The notes under the pieces were generated by a model that made no database searches, was not told the origin of the DNA, and saw only the letters and a program-made list of their open reading frames with translations. A DNA stretch of 64,000 nucleotides from Cupriavidus sp. EM10 (GTDB lineage Bacteria > Pseudomonadota > Gammaproteobacteria > Burkholderiales > Burkholderiaceae). Where the stretch lies: assembly GCF_018729255.1 (NCBI RefSeq), contig NZ_CP076063.1, forward strand, positions 124,001 to 188,000, written 5' to 3'. Below are positions 47,166 through 55,837 of the stretch, one piece after another. The first letter of the stretch is position 1. Every line of letters starts with the position of its first letter. Made by a program: the position numbers and the translations under genes.

Positions 47166-47235
47166 GGCGCATCGATCGAAGGGCGGCCTAGCGTCCCATT
47201 GACTTCTAGGTCACACTGCGTTGTACATCTTTTCC

Positions 47236-47264
47236 CTACTTCTGCCGGAATCCGGCAGAAGTAG
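47236..47264. promoter_or_regulatory. Perfect 13-bp-arm hairpin before the primase gene
   Basis: CTACTTCTGCCGG-aat-CCGGCAGAAGTAG, a perfect stem, in the 262-base gap between ssb and the primase. Without a T run it is not a standard terminator. Confidence 0.65.
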
Positions 47265-47427
47265 CGGCATCTCTCCTGTCTGCGCGGCGCTCGCCGCCAT
47301 CCACCAACTTCCAATCACGCATGACGCCATGCTGAAAAGACCTTCTGGCTAAGCCGGGATGTCTTTTGAGCAAGCGTTTCTTCGCCTGTTACAGGCATCG
47401 ACCCACCACTCCACCAGGAGTCATCCC

Positions 47428-48495
47428 ATGCAAGATATCAGTGTGATTGTGAAGAGCTGGAAGGCAGAGCAGTGGGACGCCCTCATTGCTCAGTATCTGC
47501 CAGCCGGCATCCTCACGGATGCCTTCTGGCGTGGTCGGCCTGGTCCCTGCCCGATATGCGGAGGCAAGGACCGGTTTTCCTACACCAGAAACCGCGGCCG
47601 CGGCGACTGGGTATGTCGCAAGTGCAATGACGGTAGTCCTGCTGGTGGTGACGGCCTGGAGTTGATCCGTCGATACACCAACATGTCTTACTCGGAGCTG
47701 AAGCGTCGGCTCAATGGACAGTGCAGCGAGCCGCTTCCACCAGTCGCGGCGCGGGTGCCGGCACGCGAAGTTGTGCCGCCAAGTGAGCTGATGCGTCGCG
47801 TCATGAAGCAAATCAGCAATTCAAAGCCGGTTCAACCCGGCGATGCAGTCATGCGCTACCTCGCTGCAAGGGTGCCGGGCCTACGTGCCCCTATCCCTCA
47901 GTCGCTACGTATCGCCGCGCAGGACTATTGGCACGAGCGAAAGGTGGTCGGGAAGTTTCCGACCATTGTGGCCGAATACCGCCTGGCCGACGGCAGGCTC
48001 GCCACTGTGCATCGTACGTCGTTGCATCCGGACAAGCCGGAGAAAGCGATGGTTGTGTCGGAGGACGGCGAGATCCTGCCTAGCAAGCGCAACTACACGG
48101 GAGCGCTGCCGCTCGATGGTGGTGCTGTCCGCTTGATGTCGCCGCGCCATGGCGAGATCGGCGTGGCCGAAGGCATCGAGAATGCCTATGCCGCCTACAT
48201 GCTGTTTCGTGTGCCGACCTGGTCGTGCCTCAACCGAGTGCTGATGAGCAAGTTCGTGGTACCGAACGACCTTGGGATTCACACGGTGCACATCTTCGCT
48301 GACTTTGACAAGGTCGATGCGAAGACTGGGAAATCGCCAGGCATGGCCGACGCGCTCACGCTGCAAAAGCGCCTTCGGCGTGAAGGCTTCAACGTTGTGC
48401 TGCATCGACCGAAGGTTCGGGGCAGCGATTTTTGCGACGAATGGCGCACGGTCTATCAGTTGCGCGAGATCTCGCAGCAGGCGGTCGCCGCCTAG
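47428..48495 (+). CDS. Zinc-ribbon/Toprim plasmid primase
   Basis: 355 residues; start at 47428 after AGGAG. N-terminal zinc ribbon (CPICGGKDRFSYTRNRG, then CRKCND) of the primase-helicase type, a middle domain (LRIAAQDYWHERKVVGKFPT), then a Toprim domain with acidic residues in IGVAEGIENAYAAYM and VHIFADFDKVDAKTG. It lacks a helicase part. It would prime the complementary strand in the recipient or at the plasmid origin, next to SSB. Confidence 0.8.
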   Translation: MQDISVIVKSWKAEQWDALIAQYLPAGILTDAFWRGRPGPCPICGGKDRFSYTRNRGRGDWVCRKCNDGSPAGGDGLELIRRYTNMSYSELKRRLNGQCSEPLPPVAARVPAREVVPPSELMRRVMKQISNSKPVQPGDAVMRYLAARVPGLRAPIPQSLRIAAQDYWHERKVVGKFPTIVAEYRLADGRLATVHRTSLHPDKPEKAMVVSEDGEILPSKRNYTGALPLDGGAVRLMSPRHGEIGVAEGIENAYAAYMLFRVPTWSCLNRVLMSKFVVPNDLGIHTVHIFADFDKVDAKTGKSPGMADALTLQKRLRREGFNVVLHRPKVRGSDFCDEWRTVYQLREISQQAVAA

Positions 48496-48504
48496 TTTTC
48501 TTCC

Positions 48505-48557
48505 GCCGCATACGCGGCAAGCCTTAATTTCTGCCCTGTGGGTTCGCCCACAGGGGC
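48505..48557 (+). promoter_or_regulatory. Tandem hairpins before the 48592 gene
   Basis: GCCGC-atac-GCGGC (48505-48518) and GCCCTGTGGG-ttcg-CCCACAGGGGC (48533-48557). The second has a UUCG tetraloop, an especially stable RNA structure, and no T run after it. Confidence 0.6.
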
Positions 48558-48591
48558 GGATTCCCTTGTGGCAGTCTCAACGGAGAATGCA

Positions 48592-48804
48592 ATGCCACAG
48601 AAAGGATTTACGATGATCGTGAACAAGCTGCACATCCAAGCCATGCGGAGCACTGCAACCCAGGATGTCCAAGCGTGGAAGTCAGAGGCACAGTTCTTCC
48701 ACGTCTACAGGAAGGACGCAAGCAACAGCTTCACCCTGGTCGAAAGCAATCTTTCGTATGAATCGGCGGTGGATTTCTGCCTTGCCCCTGGCACGCTTCA
48801 CTGA
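48592..48804 (+). CDS. Small hypothetical protein, 70 aa
   Basis: Start at 48592 after CGGAG; an inner ATG at 48613 is possible. The sequence MPQKGFTMIVNKLHIQAMRS, then WKSEAQFFHVYRKDASNSFT, looks like a compact alpha/beta protein. It ends just before a strong terminator, closing the plus-strand leading block. No family recognised. Confidence 0.55.
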   Translation: MPQKGFTMIVNKLHIQAMRSTATQDVQAWKSEAQFFHVYRKDASNSFTLVESNLSYESAVDFCLAPGTLH

Positions 48805-48824
48805 TGTGAGCCCAAACCTTAAAC

Positions 48825-48859
48825 AAAAAGCCCAGCGATCATATCGCTGGGCTTTTTTT
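48825..48859. terminator. Bidirectional terminator
   Basis: AAAAAGCCCAGCGAT-cat-ATCGCTGGGCTTTTTTTT. It ends the plus-strand block and could also stop the minus-strand transcript from the par genes. Confidence 0.9.
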
Positions 48860-48882
48860 TGTTTGTGGCGTGCGGACTTGGC

Positions 48883-49014
48883 CTACGCTTTCTTGCGTGC
48901 CTTGGCACCTCGGTAGACTGCCACGACAGCTTCCACCACGCAGTAGCAGATCACGGTGGCGAAGACGAATCGATTAATGTCATGGTTGGTCGAGAGGAAG
49001 TCGAAAAATTTCAT
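48883..49014 (-). CDS. Small membrane protein, 43 aa
   Basis: Start at 49014 with GGAGAG six bases upstream. MKFFDFLSTNHDINRFVFAT, one transmembrane helix (FVFATVICYCVVEAVVAVY) and a basic tail. Just downstream of parR on the same strand. Function unknown. Confidence 0.55.
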   Translation of the reverse strand: MKFFDFLSTNHDINRFVFATVICYCVVEAVVAVYRGAKARKKA

Positions 49015-49076
49015 GTGGATCTCTCCGTCAGGTTTTCTGTAGCTTGCCACATAACTGTTGGTGGTCAAGCCCTGGG

Positions 49077-49496
49077 CTAGTACCGGGCCATAGCGTCATT
49101 GAGCGCTCCAATGTCGATGCCGGCCAAGGGGTCGATGAGGTCGCTATCATTCCCCTCCATCGCGTCTTGCATTGGTCCTGTCGCTGCAGGAGGCGCAGCT
49201 ACCGTCGGCACTGATAGCGGTGCCTCGTTGTGTGGTCGAGGCTCGGCACCTCGCATTATCGGCTCCTGAGTTATGGGAGCAGGCGTCCGCGCTGGCGTGG
49301 AATCTAAGCCTCCTGCCGGTGAACCTGACACTGGTGGCCAGACCACGGCCTCTTGCCCGCCGGCCCGTCCTGACTGGAGTCCCCGCAATGCCAACATGCG
49401 CAGCATGAAGGACCGCTCTCGTGGATCTGAGAACTGACGCAGGTAAGCGAGCAAATCTGGCTCGACCAGCGTCACGGTCATTTGAACCTTATCCAT
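49077..49496 (-). CDS. parR: ParR-like centromere-binding protein
   Basis: 139 residues. The N-terminus (MTVTLVEPDLLAYLRQFSD, then RSFMLRMLALRGL) has the ribbon-helix-helix pattern of small partition adaptors. The C-terminal two thirds are Pro/Ala-rich and disordered, ending in an acidic segment (DLIDPLAGIDIGALNDAMAR) that could contact ParM. It starts nine bases after the parM stop. Identification rests mainly on position after parM and the RHH pattern. Confidence 0.65.
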   Translation of the reverse strand: MDKVQMTVTLVEPDLLAYLRQFSDPRERSFMLRMLALRGLQSGRAGGQEAVVWPPVSGSPAGGLDSTPARTPAPITQEPIMRGAEPRPHNEAPLSVPTVAAPPAATGPMQDAMEGNDSDLIDPLAGIDIGALNDAMARY

Positions 49497-49505
49497 GGCC
49501 TTACC

Positions 49506-50526
49506 TTACGCGGCTCGGCTTGCCTGCCGAGTGGCGGCACCGATCGTGTAGAAGCCGCGCACGTTCGCGAAACAGGGGGAGTCCATCATGTGGATGGGGT
49601 TCAGCGGAAACGCAGCGCGAATGGCAGGTGCATAGAGCTGCGCGCCGCCGCCGGTCAGGATGATGGCACGCAAGTCGTCGGTTCGGCCGACGCGCGTCTG
49701 GATTTCCTTTACGGGCTGATTTGTGAGCGCCATCGCTTCAGACAGATACGGTCCCATATCCAGATCCTCCCCAAAATACACGAGCGGCTTGGATTCCCGA
49801 ATGGCCTGGTCGATGCGCTCGATGCCGGCATCCGGTTGGTTGCGGTCCGCGGAGATCAGGCTTGCGACCTGCTGATAGATGCGCGCTGCGCCGCCTGGAA
49901 CGCCACCGCTGCGCGTGTCGTCGACCGTGTAGCCGCGCGCCACAACCCAGTCGGTCGTGAAGTAGCCGACGTCGATCACCAGGTACGCGTTTTCCGGATC
50001 GTAGTTCTTGCCGCGTTGCTGGATGTAGTTGATCAGCGTGCCCAGCGGCTGGGGCAAGGGAAGCACGCTGCCGATATGGATTTCCCCCAACCGAAGTCAT
50101 GGATTCCCGCGAAGCGGTCCTTCAGGTGCGCAGCGTATTTCTGCGTGTTGTGAACGGGAAGGCCCAGCACAAGGCGCTCCACGTCGCGCGCGCCAGCGTA
50201 GTGCAGCGCGCCGGCGAGGAGAGCGGCGTAGCCCGGAGTCGTCGCGAAGTCTTCCGAAAGTGCGCGGCCGGTGTGATGCGCGCCACTGATCGATACGCCG
50301 GGACCCACCTCGTACCGCGCACCATCAACTTCGACGCTGAGGACATTGCGGCCTTTGAATACCCCCCACCGAAGGAGTTCAGGGAACTGTTCGCTGCGAG
50401 CGGTGCGAGCGACGGGAACATATTCGTCGCGATCTCGGCGCCCATTGCCCAAGCGGCTTTCGTATTGCCGTAGCCAACGTCGATGGCGATGGTCGGGTGC
50501 TTGATAAGTTCGTTCTGTTGTTTCAT
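49506..50526 (-). CDS. parM: ParM/StbA-like actin-fold segregation ATPase (two frameshifts in read)
   Basis: Phosphate 1 motif AIDVGYGNTKAAW, phosphate 2 region YLVIDVGYFTTDWVVARG and adenosine motif AIILTGGGAQLYAP are all present. Frame breaks at the CCCCCC of 50362-50367 and CCCCC of 50084-50088 are each repaired by one base, giving about 340 residues, the normal length. It would polymerise and push plasmid copies apart via ParR and a centromere, most likely the repeats at 50606-50686 upstream. Confidence 0.85.
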
Positions 50527-50605
50527 GTCAGCGACCTTTCAGATGGATTGAGTTTGTTTCGGTCGATGCTCCATCGGGAGAGAGTCTGCGTCCTGGTCCG
50601 AGCAA

Positions 50606-50686
50606 GTGCCACCAAGTGGCACTTGGTGGCACCATGTCCTATCTAGTGCCACCATGTCCGAGGACTTTGATGGCACATGGTGGCAC
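50606..50686. repeat. Centromere/operator-like inverted repeats before parM (set B)
   Basis: GTGCCACCAAGT (50606-50617) and ACTTGGTGGCAC (50621-50632) form a perfect 12-3-12 palindrome; GTGCCACCATGT (50646-50657) and ACATGGTGGCAC (50675-50686) form a second. Further half-sites (ACCAAGTCCCACC) follow near 50695. In type II partition operons such repeats upstream of parM serve both as centromere and as operator for ParR. The same consensus appears at 12391-12613. Confidence 0.75.
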
Positions 50687-51655
50687 TTGATTTGACCAAG
50701 TCCCACCTGCTCCGACGTGGACCGACTCCGTGGCACATCGCTATCACCCACTCTACCGTTGAAAAATCGAAGTCAAGCGCCGAAAGCTGATCGATTTTGC
50801 GTGTGATACGTTGCCAGCGATTCGTTCCGTGGTTTATGCTTGGCGCACCTACCGCGTCCCCGACGCATCGACTCCGCCGCCATCGGGCGGCACAAAACTG
50901 CCTTCGATCCTTCCTCACGGAGGGGTACTGCAGGGCTCACTGTTCATGCCGGAAATTGCACCGGCTTTTTTTTCAATCAAATCAAGTGGACCGTGTCGGA
51001 TAGTGAGGACACCGGACCCCGCGATACCAAGCCGATTGGCGGTCTGTTTGTGAAAATAGACCGTAGTGCGGACAATTCCGAAGCCGGACACCGGACAGGT
51101 GCTCTGTGGAAATTCCGCGTATGCCCGACACCCTTACAGCCGCGTGGCTGGGTGCGGATCACGAAGCCCGACACACTGCGGCGGGGATGATCTGACTTTG
51201 GGGTGGGGAGCTGCTTTGCGTGCCGAATGACGGCGAACGCAGGCTTCTGAGCAAATATCGATCCGGGGGCGCCACCGGTACCAGAACGGCGCAACAGGTA
51301 ATCACCCATCACGGCAAAGGCCGCAGGCGTGTGGACGCAATCCACGCGAAGGCAGGCTCGCATCCAGAGATGCACCGGATAGGGTGGCCGCGTAAGCGGC
51401 GCGTGAGGCGAGAGCCTTGCGTGTTCGCGAAGCGGACGGTCACGACGCATTGCTTCCATGCTCAGGGCCGATCGGTTTGGCATCGCTAAAGGACCGGAAG
51501 AGTGGTTGTAGGACCGGCAGGGTGGGCCGGCAAGCTGGGGGTGGTACCCGGTGCACCAAGCGGGCAGGGCCAATTCGGGGTTGGCGCCGCCGAGAATTGG
51601 GTTGCGCAGATTTGCGCGGCCGGCGGTATGCGCTTAGCGCGAATCGGAATCCTTC
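50687..51655. other. Gene-poor kilobase with one terminator
   Basis: No frame with a good ribosome site and protein-like composition is seen, although frames up to about 200 codons exist by chance in this GC-rich DNA. A clear plus-strand terminator at 50948-50973 implies a short transcript starting somewhere after about 50760. The rest has several GTGTCGG/CCGGACACC-like direct and inverted motifs around 50993-51100. Confidence 0.4.
50948..50973 (+). terminator. Rho-independent terminator of an unknown short transcript
   Basis: GCCGG-aaattgca-CCGGC followed by eight Ts on the plus strand. No gene on this strand ends nearby, so it may terminate a small RNA. Confidence 0.7.
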
Positions 51656-52809
51656 ATGCTGAAGACAATTAACCTTCGACCGATCCTGGACCAGTACAAC
51701 CTCCCCGAGCGTTTCAAGGCCGAGTTTGCGGTGTTGGCGAGCGAGCACCTCCACCTACCGCATAGCGGCACGCGAGTCAGCGGCCGGTCGCTCTCGCAAA
51801 TGTCTCAACGCCAGAGGGCGCAGGCGCTTCTTGCGATGATGGTGGAGTTACGGCGCATCGGTGGCATGGCGGTGACGTCGCCGTATGCAATCCGGCAGAA
51901 GCACGTTCGCTGGCTTGTCCGCTACTGGGTAGAAGATCGCAAGCTGAATGTCGGCACTGTAGAGTTGCGGCTGACGCATCTGCGCGCCTTCATGTCGTGG
52001 ATGGGCAAGGCCAACATGGTGGGGCGGATCGACGACTACACGGCGCGCCCGGAGGGTTACGTTCGCGGCTACGTCGCCAAAGAAGATCGGTCCTGGGAAG
52101 GCAAGGGGATCGATGCTCTGGCGAAGATTGCCGAGATTGAGGTGACGGATCGGCACGTCGCGCTGCAGCTGAAACTTGAGGCCGGATTTGGATTGCGTGC
52201 GAAGGAAAGCTGGCGGCTGCGTCCTGCTCTGGACATCCTTCCATCGGGCATGCTGCATGTCCACGATGGCACCAAGGGCGGCCGGCCGAGACGCGTGCCT
52301 ATCGAATTCGACTGGCAGTACGACCTGCTAGGGCAGGCCGCGCGCTTGGCGCAAGCGACCAATCCTGGGAGGGAGTCGCTCATCCCGGCGACCTATACGC
52401 AGAAGCAATGGCGCCGGCGTTTCTATACGGTGTTGGAGAAGCATGGTGTCACCAAGAATGGCGCTGGCGTGACGGCACACGGGCTTCGCCACCAATATCT
52501 GCAGCAGATGTACCAGCGTCACAGCGGGCAGCCCGCTGCCGTCAAGGGCGGGGCAAGGTTGAGGACGCGGCTGCGCACCACGAGGCCATGCGAAAGGTGG
52601 TGGAGGCCGCAGGCCATAGCCGCGCGACAAAGGCCAACGCGTACTTGTCGACGTATGCAACGCAGCGCGCCCAGGACAGGCCCGAACCCACGGTCGCAGA
52701 GATCGAGGCGGCAATTGCGCAAGCCGACGGTAACAAAGCCGCTGCGGCGAAGGCATTGGGCATTTCGCGCGCCAAGCTGTATCGCGTATTGTCGAAGCGG
52801 GACACGTAA
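51656..52809 (+). CDS. Tyrosine recombinase fused to Fis-like HTH (frameshift in read)
   Basis: Starts MLKTINLRPILDQYNLPERF after GGAAT. SAM-like N-terminal domain, catalytic Arg in LEAGFGLRAKESWRLR, HxxR in AHGLRHQYLQQMY, the second His in AGHSRATKANAYL and Tyr in the same motif. The tail EIEAAIAQADGNKAAAAKAL, then GISRAKLYRVL, is a Fis-type HTH. The last third follows one base added to GGGG at 52550-52553. About 384 residues. It could be a resolvase or inversion enzyme. No obvious core site was found beside it. Confidence 0.75.
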
Positions 52810-52920
52810 TGGCCGATATTGTGGGTGGTGGCAAAAAGTGTGAGCATGCTCACCCTATTTCCGCAGTAACACGACATATTTGTAGCGTGTTTCTCAGTCT
52901 GCCAGAGGCTTAGATGACCC

Positions 52921-53591
52921 ATGTATGTAGACAAACTCTACTCTGACGATGCGCTTCGCCGCATCCTAGCCAATGGCGTCGCGGCAAACTCAACCGCCGA
53001 ATGGCCCTGGCTTCCCATTTCCTCCCCGGCGTGGCCGTCGGCTCGCCGGCGAGGCCTGCGCACTAGTTGGGGTGGCATTCTGCTTTATACCTTCGATGAG
53101 TTGGAGGTTTCCGAGGTCGGTATCGAAGGGTACATCGTGGACAACCCTTTCTTCGACTTCGGTGAGATCTGGGGTGACGGCGTTGCGGTTGGCGCCTATC
53201 TGAGTGACCTGGTATCGATGCACTTCGCACTGTCAGCCAGGCGGCGGTTGAGCGGGGCCGGGTGGCAGCTCGAGGATCACGATACTGAGGCGGGAACGAT
53301 TTTCCGCATTTCGTCCGCCATGCCGTCGGAGAAGGGCGATGTGTTGGGAAAGGCGTTGGGTGTAGCGCTTAAGCAGGCCGACGTCGCGCATCTTAGTCTC
53401 GCATGCCAGGGGCGCGCTTACCTCGGTGGTTTGAAGGACTTTGCGGAGCTGCCTGCGCGGCCGATAGGGGAGAGGCGGGCTCCAGCGCCGAAAGTTCATG
53501 AAATTGGTGGGTCTTTCAAGGCAGGCGATGTAGTCGGGGCGTGCTTGAATACCCTGGCACATTCAACTCGAAAGGAGATCTACCCTCATGA
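52921..53591 (+). CDS. Hypothetical protein upstream of HU (probable frameshift at 3' end)
   Basis: Begins MYVDKLYSDDALRRILANGV; middle part ELEVSEVGIEGYIVDNPFFD and ISSAMPSEKGDVLGKALGVA. As read, the frame runs on across the whole HU gene, which is implausible. One base added to GGGG at 53536-53539 gives VVGGVLEYPGTFNSKGDLPS and a stop overlapping the HU start by TGA/ATG. About 223 residues. No family recognised; likely co-translated with HU. Confidence 0.55.
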
Positions 53592-53881
53592 CGAAATCCG
53601 AACTGGTCGACGCCGTTGCGCGCAGTGTCGACGGCCTCACGAAGACCAAGGCCGAGCACGTCCTCAATGCAACGCTCGATGCCATCGTCGAGGCGGTAGG
53701 CCGCGGCGAAACCCTGAGCCTGATCGGCTTCGGTACCTTCAGCAAAGGCGAGCGTGGCGAACGCATGGCGCGCAATCCGCGCACCGGCGAGGAGATCCGG
53801 GTCGAGGCAGCCAAGACCGTGAAGTTCAAGGCGGGCCAGCGATTCAAGGACGCGGTCAACGGGGGCGCCGGTGGCCGGTGA
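53588..53881 (+). CDS. HU-family DNA-binding protein
   Basis: 97 residues, intact. MTKSELVDAVARSVDGLTKT, the conserved LIGFGTFSKGERGERMARNP and RTGEEIRV segment are present, so the DNA-bending arm is intact. Strong AAAGGAGA site. Plasmid HU/IHF-like proteins help silence or organise plasmid DNA and may assist the recombinase encoded upstream. Confidence 0.92.
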   Translation: MTKSELVDAVARSVDGLTKTKAEHVLNATLDAIVEAVGRGETLSLIGFGTFSKGERGERMARNPRTGEEIRVEAAKTVKFKAGQRFKDAVNGGAGGR

Positions 53882-54803
53882 CGCGATGCATGCGGCCTCC
53901 CCACAATACGTGCCGGTCGCGGAGCTGCTCGCCGGCACCGCGGAGATCCCGCAACGCCTCGATGCGGCGACGATCCGATATCGCGGCGTCACTTGCCATG
54001 TCTATGGCGTGCTCCATGGTCTGACGGGCGGCACCAATCGCCAGTACAAAGCTCTGGTCGAAGACGCGATCGAGAATGCCCCGGGAGAGCTTGTCTTTGG
54101 CGAGACGAAGTTCGCGAAGCTGTACCGGGGCATCCAGGTCGAGATGGACGACTGGACAGAGATCCCACTGCGCGATGCATTCCGGATGCAGTTCAAAGCC
54201 GCTCTCACGCCGATGCGCATGTTTATGGTGGCCGCCGGCATGCGGCGCGAGCGGCGGACGATGGCGGACCGCTTCGGAGCGAACGGGTTTCGTCGTCTCC
54301 AGGACATCGGTGGCTCTGCCGCCTTCCATGCGCTCTCGCCCGACGAGCGGCGCAGGATTGCCGGCTTTCCGGAGCCCTACGCCTATCTCGTGGAGAATTG
54401 CCGGCGGCGGGCGGGCGTGGGTGATCGCTGCGGGCCTGTGTTTCCGGATCCTGATTGGCGCTGGCTTGCGATGATCGAGCCTGAGCTCAACATCCCGTTG
54501 CGAAGCGTCTTCATGCTGGAGTTCGCAGTGGAACGGGCGAGGGTGTTGGGGGGCAGTGAGATATCGATGTTCGTGGGCGAGATTCACAACTCCGACATGG
54601 TGTGGCTGGCGGGCTTCGACGAGTCCGCGGTGGACCCGAAGGTACGGGACATGGTGGACAATGTCCGCTGGCGCGCTATCGAGCTTGCGCGCGCGCCGCG
54701 GCGCCCTTCCCGGCTCCGCTTCGTTCTGGCTTCGCTGGCGGGGGCATCCATCCCGCTATCGTTGTACTTCGGCCTCGGAACGTGGCTTTGGGCACGAGGC
54801 TGA
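53871..54803 (+). CDS. TraB-like membrane protein of unknown role
   Basis: GTG start at 53871 (or ATG at 53886). The first 130 residues contain HVYGVLHGLTGGTNRQYKA and a Glu in LVFGETKFAK; later MFVGEIHNSDMVWLAG. This GxxHG...E pattern is loosely like the TraB/GumN-type fold. A C-terminal transmembrane anchor (FVLASLAGASIPLSLYFGLG) follows. TraB-family membrane proteins may act as proteases, but key residues were not checked. Overlaps HU; ends at the terminator at 54828. Confidence 0.5.
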   Translation: MAGDAMHAASPQYVPVAELLAGTAEIPQRLDAATIRYRGVTCHVYGVLHGLTGGTNRQYKALVEDAIENAPGELVFGETKFAKLYRGIQVEMDDWTEIPLRDAFRMQFKAALTPMRMFMVAAGMRRERRTMADRFGANGFRRLQDIGGSAAFHALSPDERRRIAGFPEPYAYLVENCRRRAGVGDRCGPVFPDPDWRWLAMIEPELNIPLRSVFMLEFAVERARVLGGSEISMFVGEIHNSDMVWLAGFDESAVDPKVRDMVDNVRWRAIELARAPRRPSRLRFVLASLAGASIPLSLYFGLGTWLWARG

Positions 54804-54827
54804 CTGTAAATCGGCCAGTATGAAAGC

Positions 54828-54864
54828 GAAAGGCGCGTCAAAAGGCGCGCCTTTCGTCTTTTTT
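54828..54864 (+). terminator. Rho-independent terminator of the 51656-54803 block
   Basis: GAAAGGCGCG, loop, CGCGCCTTTC, then GTCTTTTTTG. It lies 25 bases past the stop at 54803 and partly overlaps the third dispersed repeat. Confidence 0.88.
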
Positions 54865-54881
54865 GAAAGGAACATGTTCCT
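54860..54881 (-). repeat. Dispersed 22-base repeat, copy 3 (GGAACATGTTCC core)
   Basis: On the minus strand it reads AGGAACATGTTCC then TTTCAAAAA, identical to copies at 24185 and 44590. Here it sits between convergent genes and its A-rich end is the complement of the terminator's T run. Confidence 0.8.
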
Positions 54882-54893
54882 TCCGGCGGGATG

Positions 54894-55784
54894 CTACCGC
54901 GCGTAGGCCAGCATGAGCGTGGCCAGCGCACCGGCGTGCTGAACCAGCCCACCGAGGGATTCAGCCGCATCCCCTGCTTTGTCGTTTCCAACAAGCCAGG
55001 CAAATGCGACACGGCGAGCCGCCTTCTCCCCCGGATGGGGTGTCGGCGGCGGTAGATCCAATGCGACGCCTCGCTTTGTCGGCGCCAGAGCGGGGAACGG
55101 ATCGATGCCGGTGAAGTGCGACAGTTCGCTAATGCTGATGACGCTGTAGGCTTGCGTCGCATCGTTACGGACGACGTAGGCCGCAGCGCCGACGCCCGGC
55201 ACATAGATTGCCTTCCACAAATAGTCCGGGATGCGCACGCGGCCGTTCAGCATTCGGGCGGCATTGGTGAATGCCGGACCGGTCACGACATGGATGGCGC
55301 CATACTGACGCGCGAGCTTGCGCGTCGATGTCTCGATATGGCTCCAGGTCCTCCGGTTCGACGTGCTGTTCTGAGGCACGACGTTGGCGAGGCTGAAGCT
55401 TTCGGCCTGAGACGCCTTGTCTCCGAAATCACCGCTCGGGGCAAGGTGGCCACGGTCGTATCCAGATCGTACGAAGTCTCGCAGCTGCGCACGCTCGCCA
55501 GCCGGCAAGCGATCTTCTTCATAGAAATCACTGTCGCGCGGCAATGTGCGGGCCGCATCCGCCGCGGCGGCGGTCAGGTGTTCGGCGGACCAAAGGGCCG
55601 TGCGGGTCTGCGGCGAGTAGAGGACTGCGTACGCGCGGTAGCAGAGCAGCTTGGTGTTGGCGGCAGGACGGCTGGCCGCCGGCTTGCCGGCCTCGAGGAT
55701 GTTTCCGCATTGCGCGGCGTCCTTGGCGGAGGCGGCTGCCGCGGTGACGGCGAGGAGAAGGGCGACGGTAAGTTGACGGATCAT
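54894..55784 (-). CDS. Secreted DNA/RNA non-specific endonuclease
   Basis: Start at 55784 gives a signal peptide (IRQLTVALLLAVTAAAASAK). The NUC1-type active site DRGHLAPSGD is at about residue 110, followed by an Asn-rich VVPQNSTSNR that holds the metal-binding Asn. 296 residues, intact. Plasmids such as pKM101 carry a similar periplasmic nuclease (nuc). It is the last gene of the minus-strand operon from 63007. A role in clearing DNA or in entry is possible but unproven. Confidence 0.85.
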   Translation of the reverse strand: MIRQLTVALLLAVTAAAASAKDAAQCGNILEAGKPAASRPAANTKLLCYRAYAVLYSPQTRTALWSAEHLTAAAADAARTLPRDSDFYEEDRLPAGERAQLRDFVRSGYDRGHLAPSGDFGDKASQAESFSLANVVPQNSTSNRRTWSHIETSTRKLARQYGAIHVVTGPAFTNAARMLNGRVRIPDYLWKAIYVPGVGAAAYVVRNDATQAYSVISISELSHFTGIDPFPALAPTKRGVALDLPPPTPHPGEKAARRVAFAWLVGNDKAGDAAESLGGLVQHAGALATLMLAYAR

Positions 55785-55837
55785 TGCTGGGAGGGCGTCA
55801 TTGAACACGCTCCCAGCTTGCCCTTTCTGGGCCAAAG

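Noticed and set aside
50606..50686. CRISPR-like array
   Set aside because: The repeats are palindromic pairs with irregular spacing, without unique spacers of constant size and without cas genes.
50977..51573. Minus-strand frame of about 200 codons in the gene-poor kilobase
   Set aside because: No ribosome site, low-complexity Arg/Pro/Ser composition and no recognisable motif.
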